DNA of 64,000 bases from Lumbricus terrestris (GCA_949752735.1 OX457039.1:30383190-30447189); one strand, 5' to 3'; counted from the first letter of the stretch, positions 46,892-59,228 are shown. The notes: generated by a model from the letters alone, not told the origin. Translations and numbers: made by a program.

Positions 46892-46893
46892 TA
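46821..46893. repeat. (AT)n microsatellite, interrupted
   Basis: Three AT runs with TTTATA and ATACAT breaks. Confidence 0.9.
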
Positions 46894-46956
46894 GCATACA
46901 CACATAATAGCCTATAATTATATCTTTTTGAATCAGGACCAAACGTCCCTCTAAAG

Positions 46957-48616
46957 CAGCGGTTCTCAACCTTTTTAGTGCGGCGACCCCTTGATAGCAT
47001 TTCTGAAAGTGTGACGACCCCCAACAACGAAATTGAACGAGTTGCCTACATTTTTTACCACTGTCCATTGCTTTGAATTTTGACTTTATAATTCGAAAAC
47101 TGCAATTGACAATTGTGTGGGGCTTCCTGACTTGAGATTCTGGGAGCTACTTATTCAATAGTTTGAAGTTTCAATTTTCTAAGTGTATTCAGCAGGGAAG
47201 GAATTTGGCGAGGGGAAGTGTACCTGCCCCTCCCCGTTGTCGAAATATTTTTGAATTTTCACACTGCAATCGTAGCATTTTAAGTTGACATTCTATCGAT
47301 ATTGCTCGTCATATCATTGCTGACAGTCGTGATTTAAGACTTCAAAAATGTCTCCTCCCATTGCTTCATTTCTTTTATTTACACACTGTAATGGTCGCAT
47401 TTTAAGCTGTCATCTCAAGAAAATTTCTCTTACTTGCAGTACCTAAAGACATGGTTTAAGATTTCAATAATTATATGTCCCATCCCCATCATTTGAATTT
47501 TGAATAGCCTATCCACACAGACCACACTGTAACGACTGCATTAAAAATTGTAAGCTGTCATCTTAATAAGATGGCTGATTTCGTCAATGGTGATAGTCAT
47601 GGTTTAAGATTCCAATAATGTGTAGGGCCTACAGTTTTTTTGGATTTGCACACTATAATTGCAGCATTTTAAACTGGTACCTTAACTAAGTTACTCATGA
47701 TTTCAGTGCTCTGATATGTGGTTTAAGACTTCAATAAATACCTCTTCCTAATTGTTTAAAAAATAATAATTTGCACACTCTCATGGTACCGGTAGTTATA
47801 TATATATAGTCGCTCAATTCACAAATCACACCACGTCGCTCAAATCCTACCTTTTAGCTACCAGCATAGGTTTTTTGAGCAAACCGAAAATTGTTTCGTT
47901 TTTCTTAGAAGAATGGCAAAAGAGAATTTACATTTGAAGCATAAAATGGCAAAAATTAAATTAGCAGTCGCAAATCTGACGATCGAATGACTCATTGCAA
48001 AAGTATAAGTAAACATTTATTGTAAGTTGCATTAGTGCTGTGTATTGCGCTGAAATCCCCCCAAAGTCCGACCTGCACCTCAGAGCGGTGGGAGGGTGAA
48101 CAGCCAAGTAGGGGAATGCTTGGTGAGGCTATGCCATCAGGGGAGAAGGCCTCGGCCGAAGGACCTCCTAGGGCGTCACGCGAGGTGGACAGGCTCACCA
48201 AGAACCCTGAAACAGCTGGCCAACGCAGGAGGCAGGTGCTGGAAGGACACCTAAGGGCGGAAGAGGTCCAATAGGACCCAACGGCCTCCTTACCCTACCA
48301 GGAGAGGAATGGTCACCGCCTGGCAAAAGGACCAAGAAACTTTTATATGACGATTAACGTCATGTAAAGGACTCATCGTCGGCGCGACTGGACGGAGGAG
48401 AACAAGGATGATAACTACACCCAGGGTGAAGACGTCATGTAAGGGCCTCATCATCGGCGCGACCGGACGGAGGAGAAAAAAGAAGAAAGATTGCGCTGAA
48501 ATTCGTATTAGGAATAGGCCTACATCTTATGCAAATTTCTGAAGGGCCCAGGCGACCCCTGGCAAATCGTCAGGCGACCCCCGTGAGGGTCGCGACCCAC
48601 AGGTTGAGAACCGCTG
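46957..48616. mobile_element. Large hAT-type non-autonomous element, CAGCGGTTCTCAACC ends
   Basis: 1,660 bp; ends CAGCGGTTCTCAACC / GGTTGAGAACCGCTG are perfect inverted repeats; perfect 8-bp target duplication CTCTAAAG (46,949-46,956 and 48,617-48,624). No transposase frame. GCATTTTAARCTGTC-type words recur in its left half at intervals of about 120 bp. It contains a nested retroposon at 48,057-48,489, so its own length is about 1.2 kb. Confidence 0.93.
48057..48489 (+). mobile_element. Nested retroposon (SINE or truncated LINE)
   Basis: 433 bp of GC-rich DNA flanked by perfect 13-bp direct repeats ATTGCGCTGAAAT (48,044-48,056 and 48,490-48,502) and ending in an A-rich GGAGGAGAAAAAAGAAG. A 13-bp target duplication and A-rich 3' end are marks of target-primed reverse transcription. 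Inside, GTCATGTAARGG.CTCATCRTCGG.. repeats at a 75-bp period. A short open frame (..PETAGQRRRQVLEGHLRAEEVQ) may be the end of a LINE ORF; I do not recognise it. Confidence 0.82.
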
Positions 48617-48632
48617 CTCTAAAGTCTAAAAC

Positions 48633-48780
48633 AACTTCTTCTCTTTCCCTCTCTCTCCCCTCTCTCTGTCTGTGTGTTTGTCTGTCGCTCTCTCTGTATC
48701 TCACCCTGTCTCTCTCTGTCTCTCTCTGTCTGTCTCTGTCTGTCTGTCTGTTTGTGTGTCTCCCTCTCTCTCCCCTCCTC
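48633..48780. repeat. CT/CTGT-rich microsatellite
   Basis: Imperfect CTCT and CTGT units. Confidence 0.85.
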
Positions 48781-49130
48781 TTGCTGATGCGCTGTTTCAA
48801 AAAACGACTTACCGGTACTTCATAAAACGGAACTACAAAACGTAATTCAAAGCTGTGCCGGTGTGTTCCTGAAGACTAGAAACGGACTGCTTCAAATTCA
48901 GAGGATAGACAATAGATGAAATAAGACGATTCTTTCGTCGTCATGGCTACATTGCAGTTATAGCTGGAGACATCATAGTTGTACTTTTTCATATTATATA
49001 TGCATCCCATCGAGTGGCGTGTTGAATTAAAATGCTTATACGATAGCCTGCGTAGTTTTCATGTTGCTAAAATGATGAGTTGACAACAGCAGCACTGCTG
49101 ATAAATTAATTGAAAAGAACTCTAGGACAA

Positions 49131-49221
49131 ATCATAATCATCATCATTATCATTATCATTATCATCATCGTCATCGCCATCGTCGTCGTCGTCATCGTCG
49201 TCGTCGTCGTCGTCATCGTCA

Positions 49222-49260
<39 letters not shown>

Positions 49261-49272
49261 TCGTCATCGTCA

Positions 49273-49309
<37 letters not shown>

Positions 49310-49361
49310 TGTCATCGTCATCGTCATCGTCCTCGTCGTCGTCATCGTCATCGTCATCGTC
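49131..49361. repeat. (TCRTCG/TCATCA)n trinucleotide tract
   Basis: About 230 bp of ATC/GTC trinucleotides in blocks (TCATCG and TCGTCG alternate). All six frames stay open as homopolymer-like Ser, Ile/Val, Asp/Thr or Met/Thr runs; not a gene. Confidence 0.95.
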
Positions 49362-51594
49362 ATTGACAAATTTTCTTAATATACCTACATCAACAGTAAC
49401 AATTATTGTTGATGTACCGTATATTAATAAAAATTTACCCGAAATCTTAAAACTTCGTAGACTTATTAAGCCACGCGTTAATTGTTTTCAATTTGGGTAG
49501 ACTCGACCCACATACTGCGCATGCGCGCACGAAATATCAACTCCACTTATTCTCGAGTGATGGTTTTGAAGCACCTAGAACACTAATCGGCCATGATTGA
49601 TTCTACTCTCCAACAACAAGATCACTTCCGGTAGACGTGACCTGACCAATACAACGGTCATTGAGATGCCGAAAGGGTTTATGGTATAGTAAGTAAACAA
49701 AGTCATGAGAAAGCGAGATTGAATCCGCGGCCCGTCTCAAGAGGCATTCGTAGGGGTGTGAGGAAGTGAGCGAGCGAGCAAGCGTTCGTTGAGTGGAGTC
49801 AAAGGTCTTCCGAACCAAGAAACCGAAGGCAACAAGTATATATAATTGTCAGCAGAGAGGAAACACACGCAGCGAAACAATCTCTGGTGTTAACCAGAGC
49901 AAAATGAGAAAAAAACAATCGTGGCTACCAGATAAAAAGTACCGCCTTCCCGTACTCTTCACAATATGCTGAGTCAGCCAGGTTTTTTTAACGTGCAGTT
50001 GTACACAAAATGTGCATCTCTAAATGGATTTTTGCAGTTGTAGAAGCACTTCTGTACAGCTAAGACTAGCAAAAAGGTCATTATCCTCCGATTAGAAGTA
50101 ATTTGCCATGGAGGATGGGAAAGGAAAGAAGGGGTTGTGCAGTTCTAAAAAATCCTTTAAAACAGCCCTGGTCAGTCAGCTATTGTCTTCTAGTTCGTAT
50201 AGTTAAATGTTAATTTTTGATCATATCTTTTCTTTCGTTTCGTTTGCCGTTCTCTTCTCTTTGGTTTTATATATAAATCGTCAATATATCTCTCATTTTC
50301 GCACTTCTCTGGCATATATACATATTACATAATATATATATATATTATATATATGCATATACATAATGTATATCGGACACTTTCTGTGTTTCCTTCAGTC
50401 TGTCTCTCGTCTTGTTCTGTCTCACTCTCGCTCTCTCCACGCAGACATTGTTTAGGCCTACACCCTTACACAACCGCCGCCGCCGGCGTCGGCACCTTTT
50501 TTGCTTCCTTCCCGCTGAGATATCCATCTCCTCTGCATACGGTTCGCCGCGTGAGGATGCGTAGCTTGGCTGATAAGCATCCGTAGGCTGCTGATGCTGG
50601 AACACGGATGATCGTTGGCTGCGGAGCCTGAGAAATATTCTATTTTTAGCAATGGCTCGAGAAACGCAGCTGGTATAGGCCTAGCACCTACATCTTAAAC
50701 TTGTACGTAAAGTCAGACGGACGAAGCAGCAGCTGAATTATTCTGTTCGATCGTAGATAAACGTAGATCTGAGTTGATCCGCTACTGTATGCAACACTCT
50801 GACGCATTGTTTTACTTGGAAGGCGATCAGAACCGAGATCTGGATTACAATAAAATCTGATACGACGACGACGTATCTTCTTCTCTCTGGACTTCTCGTG
50901 ATTTGCTAAGGTAAGCGATCCCCATAGACGACCATGATGCTGCTGCTGGTGCTGGTGGTGCTGGTGGTGGTGCATTGTGGTGGTGGTCGTTGATGTGACT
51001 GGTTTACTGGTCCGAGGGAGAAAGAAGCCGAACGATGAGCAGAGTATATATGAGAAGAATGAAGGATGGTCGAAGCCACAAGGGGGAGATGCTGAGCTGT
51101 AGTTTTTGTGAGGCACATTAAAGGCGCTATAAGACTTATAATAATCAAGTTACTTGATACACGTATAACATAGGGTTGCAGTACAATAGCTACGCGGTAC
51201 ATTTCAGGTGCAGCAATGCGGTTGATAGTCTATGGATGTACAATATTGTACATTGTACGCGGATGATGATTATGATGAGAATGAGCAATTAGTTGTTAGA
51301 GAACATTTCACTAAGCCAAAATATGAATTGTGAATGAAAGATGGCATATGAATTGTGAGTGAAAGTTGAAATATGAATTGTGAATGAAAGATGGCCGTTG
51401 AAGCTACAACGATTCTAATAAGCCTAATAGCGATGAACGAGCAAATAAGCAATCATCAACAGCATCCGTGAAACTGATATTGTCTGATTTATTGAGGTCG
51501 TTTATCCTCCCACTCTTCTTTTACTTCTTTGTTATCCGATCCGTCCGTCCGTCTGTCCATCCTTTCATCGATCCATCCATCCATCCATCCATTC

Positions 51595-53747
51595 CAGGGC
51601 CGTAAATCTGCATCGAAATGTGGGGAAGGAAAATTTTCCCTTCGGAATTGTGCGCACTATACCCCCTCAAGGACTCCACTGGTCACTGAGTTCAGTGACA
51701 CCCTAAATATAGGTTAGTGTCAAGGTTAGTGTTGAAAAATTGTAGATTCACCCTCATCATCTCGACCATCCTCATTGCTGCGGATCGGAGACCAAAGGTC
51801 CAAAGCCAACAACGTCAGTTTCCTCCATCCCTCTCTGTCCCTCGCTCTCCTATGCAATCCGCCATCGACAGCCCCATCCACTCCTCGACATTCACACTAC
51901 TGCACATAATTTTATGTTCGGACTACAGGGAACAACACGACAAGGGTTCTCTTGCCAAACCAAAAAAGTTGAAAGTACTAGGCCCATAATTATAGTCGCT
52001 TAATTGTTTCTTTATTTTGACTTCCTGCATCTGAATGGTTTAGTAGGCCTAGACATCCACCTTAGCGATTCATTTGTATGGTCTATAGGCCTACTGTAAA
52101 TTTAGATGTCACCCGCTTCTGTATTTTTCAAGTTTGATCATCGACTTAGAGTCTTAGACAAGTCGGTTACAGTATTCTAAAAAATGCGTTGACAAGGAGT
52201 TAAGACATGTTTAAAAGTTGAGTGAAGCTCAGTCAATAATGTACCTATAAACTAGGTGGATAAAATTAATTTTAATTATCCATAACTTCCTACATGCAGC
52301 CTACATAATCCACAACAATAGTCTTGCTTTATCATGTCATTTTGTCATTATTGCATCCCTTGCCTATCGATTTCGTTAATAGCTAAATTTCTTTTGACTG
52401 ACCTATAGACCTCTGGCTTCCGTGACTTAAGCCTACAGCTTCTGTTGGCTGTGAAGAAATCTCGAGATTGTGATTGCGCTCACAAATGCAAACTGCAGCA
52501 AACACAGATTTTTAAGTGGAAAAACTAAAATGACAGAAATCTGATCATAATGATAAAATGCTGTTAGTGTTTGTCACATTTCTAATGCACAGATTCAGGC
52601 AATTGCATGGCTAATTTTTATGTAGGCTAATGTGGAAAATGTTAAGCTTATAACAGAGAAGGCAGTGTGCATTTGCACTATTTTCTTCACACTTACCAGA
52701 TTGAAATGGTTTGGAAAACGAAAAATATTAGACTGCTTAAATTATTTAACGCACAGCACTTTTAATCAAGAATTTATAATTTGTTTAAAATTATTTATAA
52801 TCCTCTTTTGGCCTACAATCGAGTAGCCTATGCGGTATAATGTGGATTCGAGATGAACTGCTGTCAGTAGGCTACTTCTATCAAATCTGAGAGCCCATGG
52901 CACACTCCCAATATAATTACCCTATGTACTTGTATACATGTTATGTGTGCATGAATTTATGAGTGTATTGTGTTGTATTATATGAGAATTTATAAAGCGC
53001 ATATTACAGTACTAGCCATTCAGAGGCGCTCTCAGCGTGACAGCCCGAGGAAATAAGAAAGACTTCAAGCAGCGAAGGGCTGAAGATAAGATCTTTCTAC
53101 GGATAGAGGGATGTAGGCCATTCCACATAGAAGGGCTTACAATGGCAAACGCTCGGTGTTGGGTCATAATAGTCCTTGCCTGAGGAACTATAAGTAATCA
53201 AATCGATCAGCAAACTGAAGAGGGTGGGGAAGATACTGCGGAGAGGTGTTCGTGCATTTAGTCACAAAGGTAGGCTATATATAATATTCCTACAGGAGCT
53301 TGTCCAGTTTGATTTTACACGTATGTATGCAATATATATATACGTGTTGTATATAGGCCTATATATATATATACACATAGTCATTAGCTGTCTTCTCGCT
53401 GCGCATGACCGCTATCTCCCTGAAGTCTTGCAGGATCATAGGGCCTATATTGGGCGTACTTGTCACATCATAGACTCCTTCCCCTTTGTGTTAATGAAGA
53501 GGAGATCTTATCTTTCAAATTTCAATGGATACATTTACACCTCTTGTAAATCTTGCTTTCAGTCTCAACGAGCAAGTTTCAAAATATCTACGATTCGATT
53601 GTGCAATGTACATTCGCCTACAGCTTGCAGACCTTAACACTATGACACAGCTAAAATTGTGGGGAGGGAATTCTTTCACGTTCCCTCCCCAGCCTGAAAA
53701 GTGGGAAGGGAATTCCCTCCCTTCCCTCCCCGGGATTTACGGCCCTG
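51595..53747. mobile_element. Candidate 2.15-kb non-autonomous hAT element
   Basis: Ends CAGGGCCGTAAATC / GATTTACGGCCCTG are perfect 14-bp inverted repeats with GGGAAGG-rich subterminal sequence on both sides. Flanks ATCCATTC (51,587-51,594) and ATCCATCC (53,748-53,755) agree at 7 of 8. Both flanks are (CATC)n microsatellite, so chance similarity of the duplication is possible, but the shared microsatellite on both sides itself fits insertion into one CATC tract. It contains a LINE tail at 52,980-53,260. Confidence 0.7.
52980..53260 (-). repeat. LINE 3' end, diverged
   Basis: GAATTTATAAAGCGCATATTAC, CATTCAGAGGCGCTCTCAGC and a coding-like remainder with GGCCATTCCACATAGAAGGGC. Confidence 0.7.
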
Positions 53748-53786
53748 ATCCATCCATCCATCCATCCATCCATCCATCCATCCATT
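53748..53786. repeat. (CATC)n microsatellite
   Basis: Ten CATC units; a shorter run sits at 51,571-51,592 on the other side of the candidate element. Confidence 0.9.
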
Positions 53787-54292
53787 AGTTATGAGCTGAA
53801 GTGATCGGCTGTCTAGGTAGGCTATAGCAGAGAGCACACAGAACTTCTGCATTCAACATATACATGTAGGCCTAGTCCTGTCCAACATTTAGCCAAGTGA
53901 ATCAGCGTACCAGCTTCTATCAGCCCCGAATGAACACACATCTCTACCAACTTGTGTACTAAGTGACTACTAACACGTATTATGAACCTGCGCCAGTCTA
54001 AAAGCTTTGATATATCCTATATAATATATATATATATATAATGTACACAATACACTTAAAGTGACTTACTTGCTTACTACTTAACCCTTCCCGTGCAAGT
54101 CTGCGCATCGTGTAACGCATCTCGACTCCACTCGTCCTTCGTTCAGACCTTTCGCGTAGAAGCTCTATGCTCCACAATCCGTACACAATACACACGTGCA
54201 TGCGCATATATTTACATGCATAGATGTACGGTATACAGGCATGGATCTATGTGTCTGGAGTCTATACGCGTCGTCGGTAGGCCTGGTCTAAA

Positions 54293-54446
54293 CATGGGCG
54301 AAGTTTGGTTTCCGTTCTTGGAGGGGCTAAAGCATTCTTGGGGGGAGACTAAGCCCGAGAAAAGATACAATTTACACGGGGGAAAATGAATCTGGGTCTT
54401 CTTGGGGAGAGGCTTAGCCCCTAGCCCCTGATAAACTCCGCCCATG
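54293..54446. mobile_element. MITE, CATGGGCGAAGTTT ends
   Basis: 154 bp; ends CATGGGCGAAGTTT / AAACTCCGCCCATG (one mismatch); flanks GGTCTAAA (54,285-54,292) and GGTCTAAT (54,447-54,454) agree at 7 of 8. The interior is partly palindromic around GGGGCTAAGC words. Confidence 0.8.
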
Positions 54447-54769
54447 GGTCTAATCATGAAACACGGTTTGCAAAACAGTAAAAAAAATTACATTCAGTTT
54501 TATTAACAGGGCCTATTCAATTCGTCCCCTTCCATAATTCAATGATATTCTACTGCAGAAAACAAATTACTGCGGAATTTTGTGCTGTAAAATTCGATCC
54601 ATCCTTCACAGGCTTGATTTGTGGAAAACTGACACTTGGGTAGATGTCCTGCCTGTGAAGTACAAGTAGGCTATACTATGGTTAAATCTATATCTCTATG
54701 CATGCATGAAAGGCTCTTCAGAGTTAAAGCGGCGCAGGTCAGCATAATTATAGCATAGATCTATACACG

Positions 54770-54805
54770 TGAGGTTATTGAAAGGCGCTATATAAATGTT
54801 CATAT
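54770..54805 (+). repeat. LINE 3' tail
   Basis: TTATTGAAAGGCGCTATATAAATG. Confidence 0.75.
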
Positions 54806-54904
54806 GCATACATAATTATGCATACGTGAAATATCTAAAAATTACTTAACACTACGTATGTGAATTCTCAACCCGTCAGCGAAATCGTATTTGGGCGTTA
54901 ACGT

Positions 54905-55100
54905 TTCCGAACATGGAACGCGTTGGCGCGTTGGTGTGTTGAGTGCCTTATGACCGGAGGGTCGCAGGTTCGAATTCACCTCTCTATAGTCTGTGTAGCG
55001 ATCATGGACAAGTAAGTTTCTCACCCATAATTGTCTCATTGCTCCTATAGGCCAAGGAGCTTATTGTATTGTATTGTATTGTATTGTATTGTATTGTATC
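54905..55100 (+). repeat. tRNA-derived SINE with (GTATT)n tail
   Basis: GTTGGTGTGTTGAG (A-box-like, about 54,929) and GCAGGTTCGAATTC (good B box, about 54,965), an unrelated body, and a 5-bp microsatellite TTGTATTGTATTG.. at 55,062-55,099 as its tail. The acceptor stem does not pair, so a SINE rather than a tRNA gene. Confidence 0.65.
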
Positions 55101-55353
55101 TGACCATTTATAAAGCGCTTCTCGCAGGAGTCGCAGCAAGAGCCTTTCAGAAGCTTACCACGCCGGATTATATAGACACGGCTGGGACATCTCCGCCTAA
55201 TAAATGATGAGTGGTGAGATGAGACTGCAGACTTTGAATTCTTATCGACTCATCGTACGTGAGATGGTGAGAGTCATGAGACGATGCCATGCATGTGGAG
55301 TCGACAACAATTTATATATTTTTATTATTATTGTTTACATTTCCGTTTGCAGG

Positions 55354-55460
55354 TGACCATGACGTTTTGGTGGGCTATCGTTCAACACTTGACGGTCACA
55401 TCGACGCTGTTTCTTGTGACCTTCGCTTACACACAACCGACGAACAGACCGAAGCGGTAT
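55354..55460 (+). CDS. Possible signal-peptide exon of the Cys-loop receptor
   Basis: After a good acceptor (TTTCCGTTTGCAG, ending at 55,353) an ATG at 55,359-55,361 opens MTFWWAIVQHL..TLFLVTFAY, a plausible signal peptide with a Trp/Ile/Val/Leu core, followed by TQPTNRPKR and then a weak GTATTA donor. It lies upstream of, and on the same strand as, the receptor exons. Against it: the donor is weak, and another frame (GDHDVLVGYRSTLDGH..) is also open here. No exon was found between this and 60,002, though one is needed. Treat it as a candidate only. Confidence 0.3.
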
Positions 55461-56728
55461 TATTATGTCCCTCAGCATTGTTCCTATATGTATAGAAATT
55501 ATAGTCAGCACCACTTGACGACGCGCAACTGCATGAAATCACACAATAGACTAATCTTTCGTTTTGCGATTCTGAATAGTATGCTATACGCGTGCAATAT
55601 GGACAGAAGCCCATCTTTGTTAATCCTGTTAAGTCAAAGTCTGTTTAAACATTAACCTTTCGATTTTGTCGACTATCTAGAGGATATATTTTAAAGGAAT
55701 TCGTTTAGAGCTGTTCACCGCTAGCTCTGCCGTTGACTTCAGGTTAAGCAGCCATGCACTGACATAATATAATGAAGCCTAGATTGTGGATCTATATTGC
55801 CTTCATTTACCAAAATGAAGTTAGACCTACCTCCCGACTATGCCTCAAGTTCTCAGTCTATCGTACCTCCAGTTATCTCCATACTATACCTCGAGCGTTA
55901 CCTTCATCCCAGCTATAGACCTCCATGATGCCTTTATACAAAGCTCCAATTAGCGTATACATAGGCCTACCTATTGTCTATTGCCATGTCGTAACTTCTA
56001 TTAGCCTATAGGCCTATACAGAATAGGTAATTTCGTCTCCTATAGCATATTATATGTCTCCAATTCTCCATCTTCTAGAAAACTCCTGGAAAAGGATCTT
56101 ATAACCGTTCACCTGTTTCATATAATTTTTTTATTATTATGGTGCATGCGATTACATTTCCCTATTCTCATCATACATGTAACATCCATTTCCCCAGCGT
56201 CTCTTGATAAGGCGCTGCAGGCTATATTGCTCAATGCCTTAGTTTCCATTCTTTGATACGCGAATGACTATTAAGACCCTTCTTCAAAGTTCACGGTCGA
56301 TGCAGACGGACTGCAAGTCGCTTCTTAGATACGCCAAAATGGAGGTTTCTTCTGCAATCGAATGCTAAAGTCTAGAACCTCATGAAAGATCCCAACTGCC
56401 TTAGGCAACAGCAGGTCCTGCAGCGTATACTGCAGGCAGCGTCATCGCGTCGACTGCTGCAGGCCTGCATATACATGTACATGTAGGTCTATATATACTC
56501 TCAGACGTCATTGAGTAATTTCGTCGAGAGATTAATGAGCAGACAATTTTACGTCACTGCCCCCATACTCTATAATATTGCCAGTCCCAATCCAGGAGAA
56601 AGGAGGAGGGCGCCTCTGATAATCTTTCTTATGGCACAGTATCGCTGAACAGAATCTTCCATAGACCTTTGTGGCTACATAGTGAGTTCAGATGCATGGT
56701 TGCGTAATTGGTCCTATAATAGTGAGTC

Positions 56729-57068
56729 CAGGGCTTAAAGTGTGCCGGGACGGTCATGGACGGCGTCCCGGCACTTATTTTCGAGGCGGGACGCCGTCCT
56801 ATGACTTATTTGGTCAGCACGGTCGTTCATGACTGCAGGGACGGCGTCCCTGCAGTTACGCGGACGGCCGTCCATGACAGCTGAATTGGTATTTTTTTCC
56901 CGGAAAAGGTCCCTTTTTCCTGTTTTGCCCGAAAATTTTGGCGGATGACTAAAAAAAAGGTCATCGACTTTTGGGGCGGCGGAATCCGTGTCCCGCCAAC
57001 AAGACCGAATTAAGTCTCCGTATACAAGACAGCGTCCTGGCACTTCTTTTTTTACACTTTAAGCACTG
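56729..57068. mobile_element. hAT-type MITE, CAGTGCTTAAAGTGTG family, copy 3
   Basis: 340 bp; ends CAGGGCTTAAAGTGTG / ACACTTTAAGCACTG; perfect 8-bp target duplication AGTGAGTC (56,721-56,728 and 57,069-57,076). Contains GGACGGCGTCCC palindromes and GGATGACTAAAAAAAAGGTC. Confidence 0.93.
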
Positions 57069-57108
57069 AGTGAGTCTACATAATGAACAGCTGATGACAG
57101 AGTACGGC

Positions 57109-57376
57109 CAGTGGCAAAGACAAGGGGGAGTTTCGGGGGTTAAACCCCCCCCCATTGGCCTAGGAAAAAGTTCTTTCAAAGGTTATTATCCACTTGAATA
57201 AGAGAAAACAAAACAATTGCTTGTAGTAGCAACTGTTTTTCTAACTTTATTCTCTTTGTTACTTTATTCCCTTTTTATTTATTGTAATACTGTTGGGCTG
57301 GTGTCAGAAAGGGCATATCCGGCCAGGCCATAAGCCCCAAACCTACCCCCATCAAAAATTCCTGGCTACGCCACTG
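57109..57376. mobile_element. hAT-type MITE, CAGTGGCGTAGCCAGG family, copy 1
   Basis: 268 bp; left end CAGTGGCAAAGACAAGG, right end CCTGGCTACGCCACTG; perfect 8-bp target duplication AGTACGGC (57,101-57,108 and 57,377-57,384). Reverse-oriented relative of 60,493-60,747. Confidence 0.93.
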
Positions 57377-57412
57377 AGTACGGCACTTATAAACGTTATT
57401 ATTTTATTATAT

Positions 57413-57540
57413 CAGGGGTGTCAGACCTTTCAATGGTATGCCAGTGACACTATTTTCCAGTATGTGGCGTGCCAGGGCACGACCCAAGGTACATACAGAA
57501 CTGGAGTTAGGGCGGTGGAGACCCATGGACGCTCAATAAG
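57413..57540. repeat. Single hAT-like left end
   Basis: CAGGGGTGTCAGACC at 57,414 looks like a hAT terminus (compare CAGGGGTGTCAAAC ends of animal MITEs), but I found no right end or target duplication. Confidence 0.4.
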
Positions 57541-58179
57541 GTGGTGGCCCTTTAATACAGTGAAATTTTGTCTTTGCTGATGCACAGTCGATCTCTGACA
57601 GAAACAACCCCATACCTCAAAAAGAATGATTATTTTTGCAAAGTAGTGATTCATATGTCTATCGCTCATATACCGATCTATAAGCACTCACAAAACCTCT
57701 TTAAAAGTCAGATGAAATTATACAGTTAACGGATACAGAAATATAAATGCAACAGGTGAGGGACTCTAAATCAGAGGTGGGTCCTCGAGCTGGTGGTTCC
57801 AAGGTAGCTCATGCATATATCCCGTCCTGAGCAGCTTAGCAAATTGGGATGGGGATCTGGTCTGGGAGGGGTTCGGTGAACCCGTCCCCAGAAATGTCCT
57901 GCAAGTTATAGATCTTAAATGGTTCATTTCTGGAATGCAAACAGTCCTAATTTAGACATTTGTTATCAAAAACAAAAGACATCCAGAGCAAACAATAGAA
58001 TATACTCAAAAAAGTTAACTGCATTATTGGTAATGATGCTATGTGCATCTTGTAGCATCGATGACCTTGTTCTACCGAGGGTCTATTCCATGCACGATCC
58101 ACCTCTACGAGGTCAGTCTATGCTATGCATGTCGATTCTAAGCGTTGTGTTACTGTTGTTGTTGTTGCTGTTGCCACTG

Positions 58180-58194
58180 CTCATCATCATCGTT

Positions 58195-58246
<52 letters not shown>

Positions 58247-58304
58247 ACACCATCACTACCACCACCACAACAACCAACACAAACACCACCACGGTAGCAC
58301 CTCC

Positions 58305-58335
<31 letters not shown>

Positions 58336-58370
58336 TCATCACCGCGACAATCATCATTGTCATCGTCGTC
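58180..58370. repeat. (ATC)n/(ACC)n trinucleotide tract
   Basis: Two ATC runs around an ACCACC/ACAACA segment; homopolymer-like His, Ile, Ser, Asp and Met frames over it are artefacts. Confidence 0.95.
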
Positions 58371-59139
58371 ATGATAAATCAGCGGAAACAAAACTGGGTC
58401 AACCAATCTAGGACAGGAGCTGAGAAAAAATTAGATTCTTCGCTGCATCGTATAAGTATTTGTTATTCTGCTGACTTCCCGCATTTTGTCATCTCTACAT
58501 CGGTTCGCAATCTTCGGATTGTCCTTCACGTGGAACATAACTTTTCTCAATCCTCGGCTAAATCTCCTATACGCCGAACTTGCTTTTCTCAGTTGCCTCA
58601 ATAAGTGCCGGTCGTTTCCCGTTTCCCCCCGTGTTTCAGGTGTTTCCCGTTCAATTTCACCCAATGTCCACATGCCATTCTTCATGCGCTTCTTTGTATA
58701 TTATGCAGGACTGACTATCTATAAAAATGTCATCTCATCTGAGGCGCAATGTCACCCATCGGGGCGCATTGGATAGCCTGAGCGCGTGCTGTGTGCAACT
58801 GCTTTCCTCATTGTGGTATTAAAGCCCATTAAATTTAGCATTTCAGTCAGGTTTTGTCGGTGCCATCTAGGAAGTTTGCCTCTGGTTACTTGCGGAGGCT
58901 CTGTTGCGCCTCACCTAAGCTTTGGCTGGTCGTCGGAATCTTCGTTCTGCATCTCGATGTAAACTTCTTCCCATAATTTCGCGCACTTCAAAAGGACGAT
59001 AGCTCTCAGCAGTTCGGTCGACCACCTGGGATAATCTACCTTCACATCTGCTTCGTCGTTTCACTAAGAACTGTGTACACTATATATGCAGTATATGCAC
59101 CTATTACAGTATCTCATGAATGCTGCTCTTCGTCGACAG

Positions 59140-59228
59140 AGTTTGGCTAGGAGCACGTCTGAGTAGGCTATCTTGGAGGGTCGCTATATAACACCACATG
59201 CTCTGAATGAATGAATGAATGATTGAAT
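59140..59228 (+). repeat. LINE 3' tail
   Basis: GGCTAGGAGCACGTCTGAGTAG.. then GGGTCGCTATATAAC and (GAAT)n, (GATT)n. Confidence 0.8.

Larger units (their letters stand above)
46190..55353. other. Interval between cyclase start and receptor gene
   Basis: 9.2 kb, 5' of both genes, so promoters of the cyclase (leftward) and perhaps the receptor (rightward) should lie here. Contents are mostly repeats: AT tracts, a 1.66-kb MITE with nested retroposon, CT- and trinucleotide tracts, a 2.15-kb candidate MITE and a SINE head. A GC-rich patch with GCCGCCGCCGGCGTCGG at about 50,475 could mark a promoter. No coding gene supported. Confidence 0.6.

Noticed and set aside
49106..49379. Open frames of Ser, Ile/Val or Met/Thr runs
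   Set aside because: They are translations of a trinucleotide microsatellite, open in all frames. The same applies at 58,113-58,604, 59,297-59,623 and 63,673-63,942.
55289..55495. Alternative coding frame with DHDVLVGYRSTLDGHIDAVSC after the acceptor at 55,353
   Set aside because: Open and fairly protein-like, but I recognise no family, and it has no start or good donor; the overlapping frame with a signal peptide fits the receptor better, though neither is secure.
57413..57540. A complete hAT element starting CAGGGGTGTCAGACC
   Set aside because: Only the left end is recognisable; no right end followed by TATTATAT was found.
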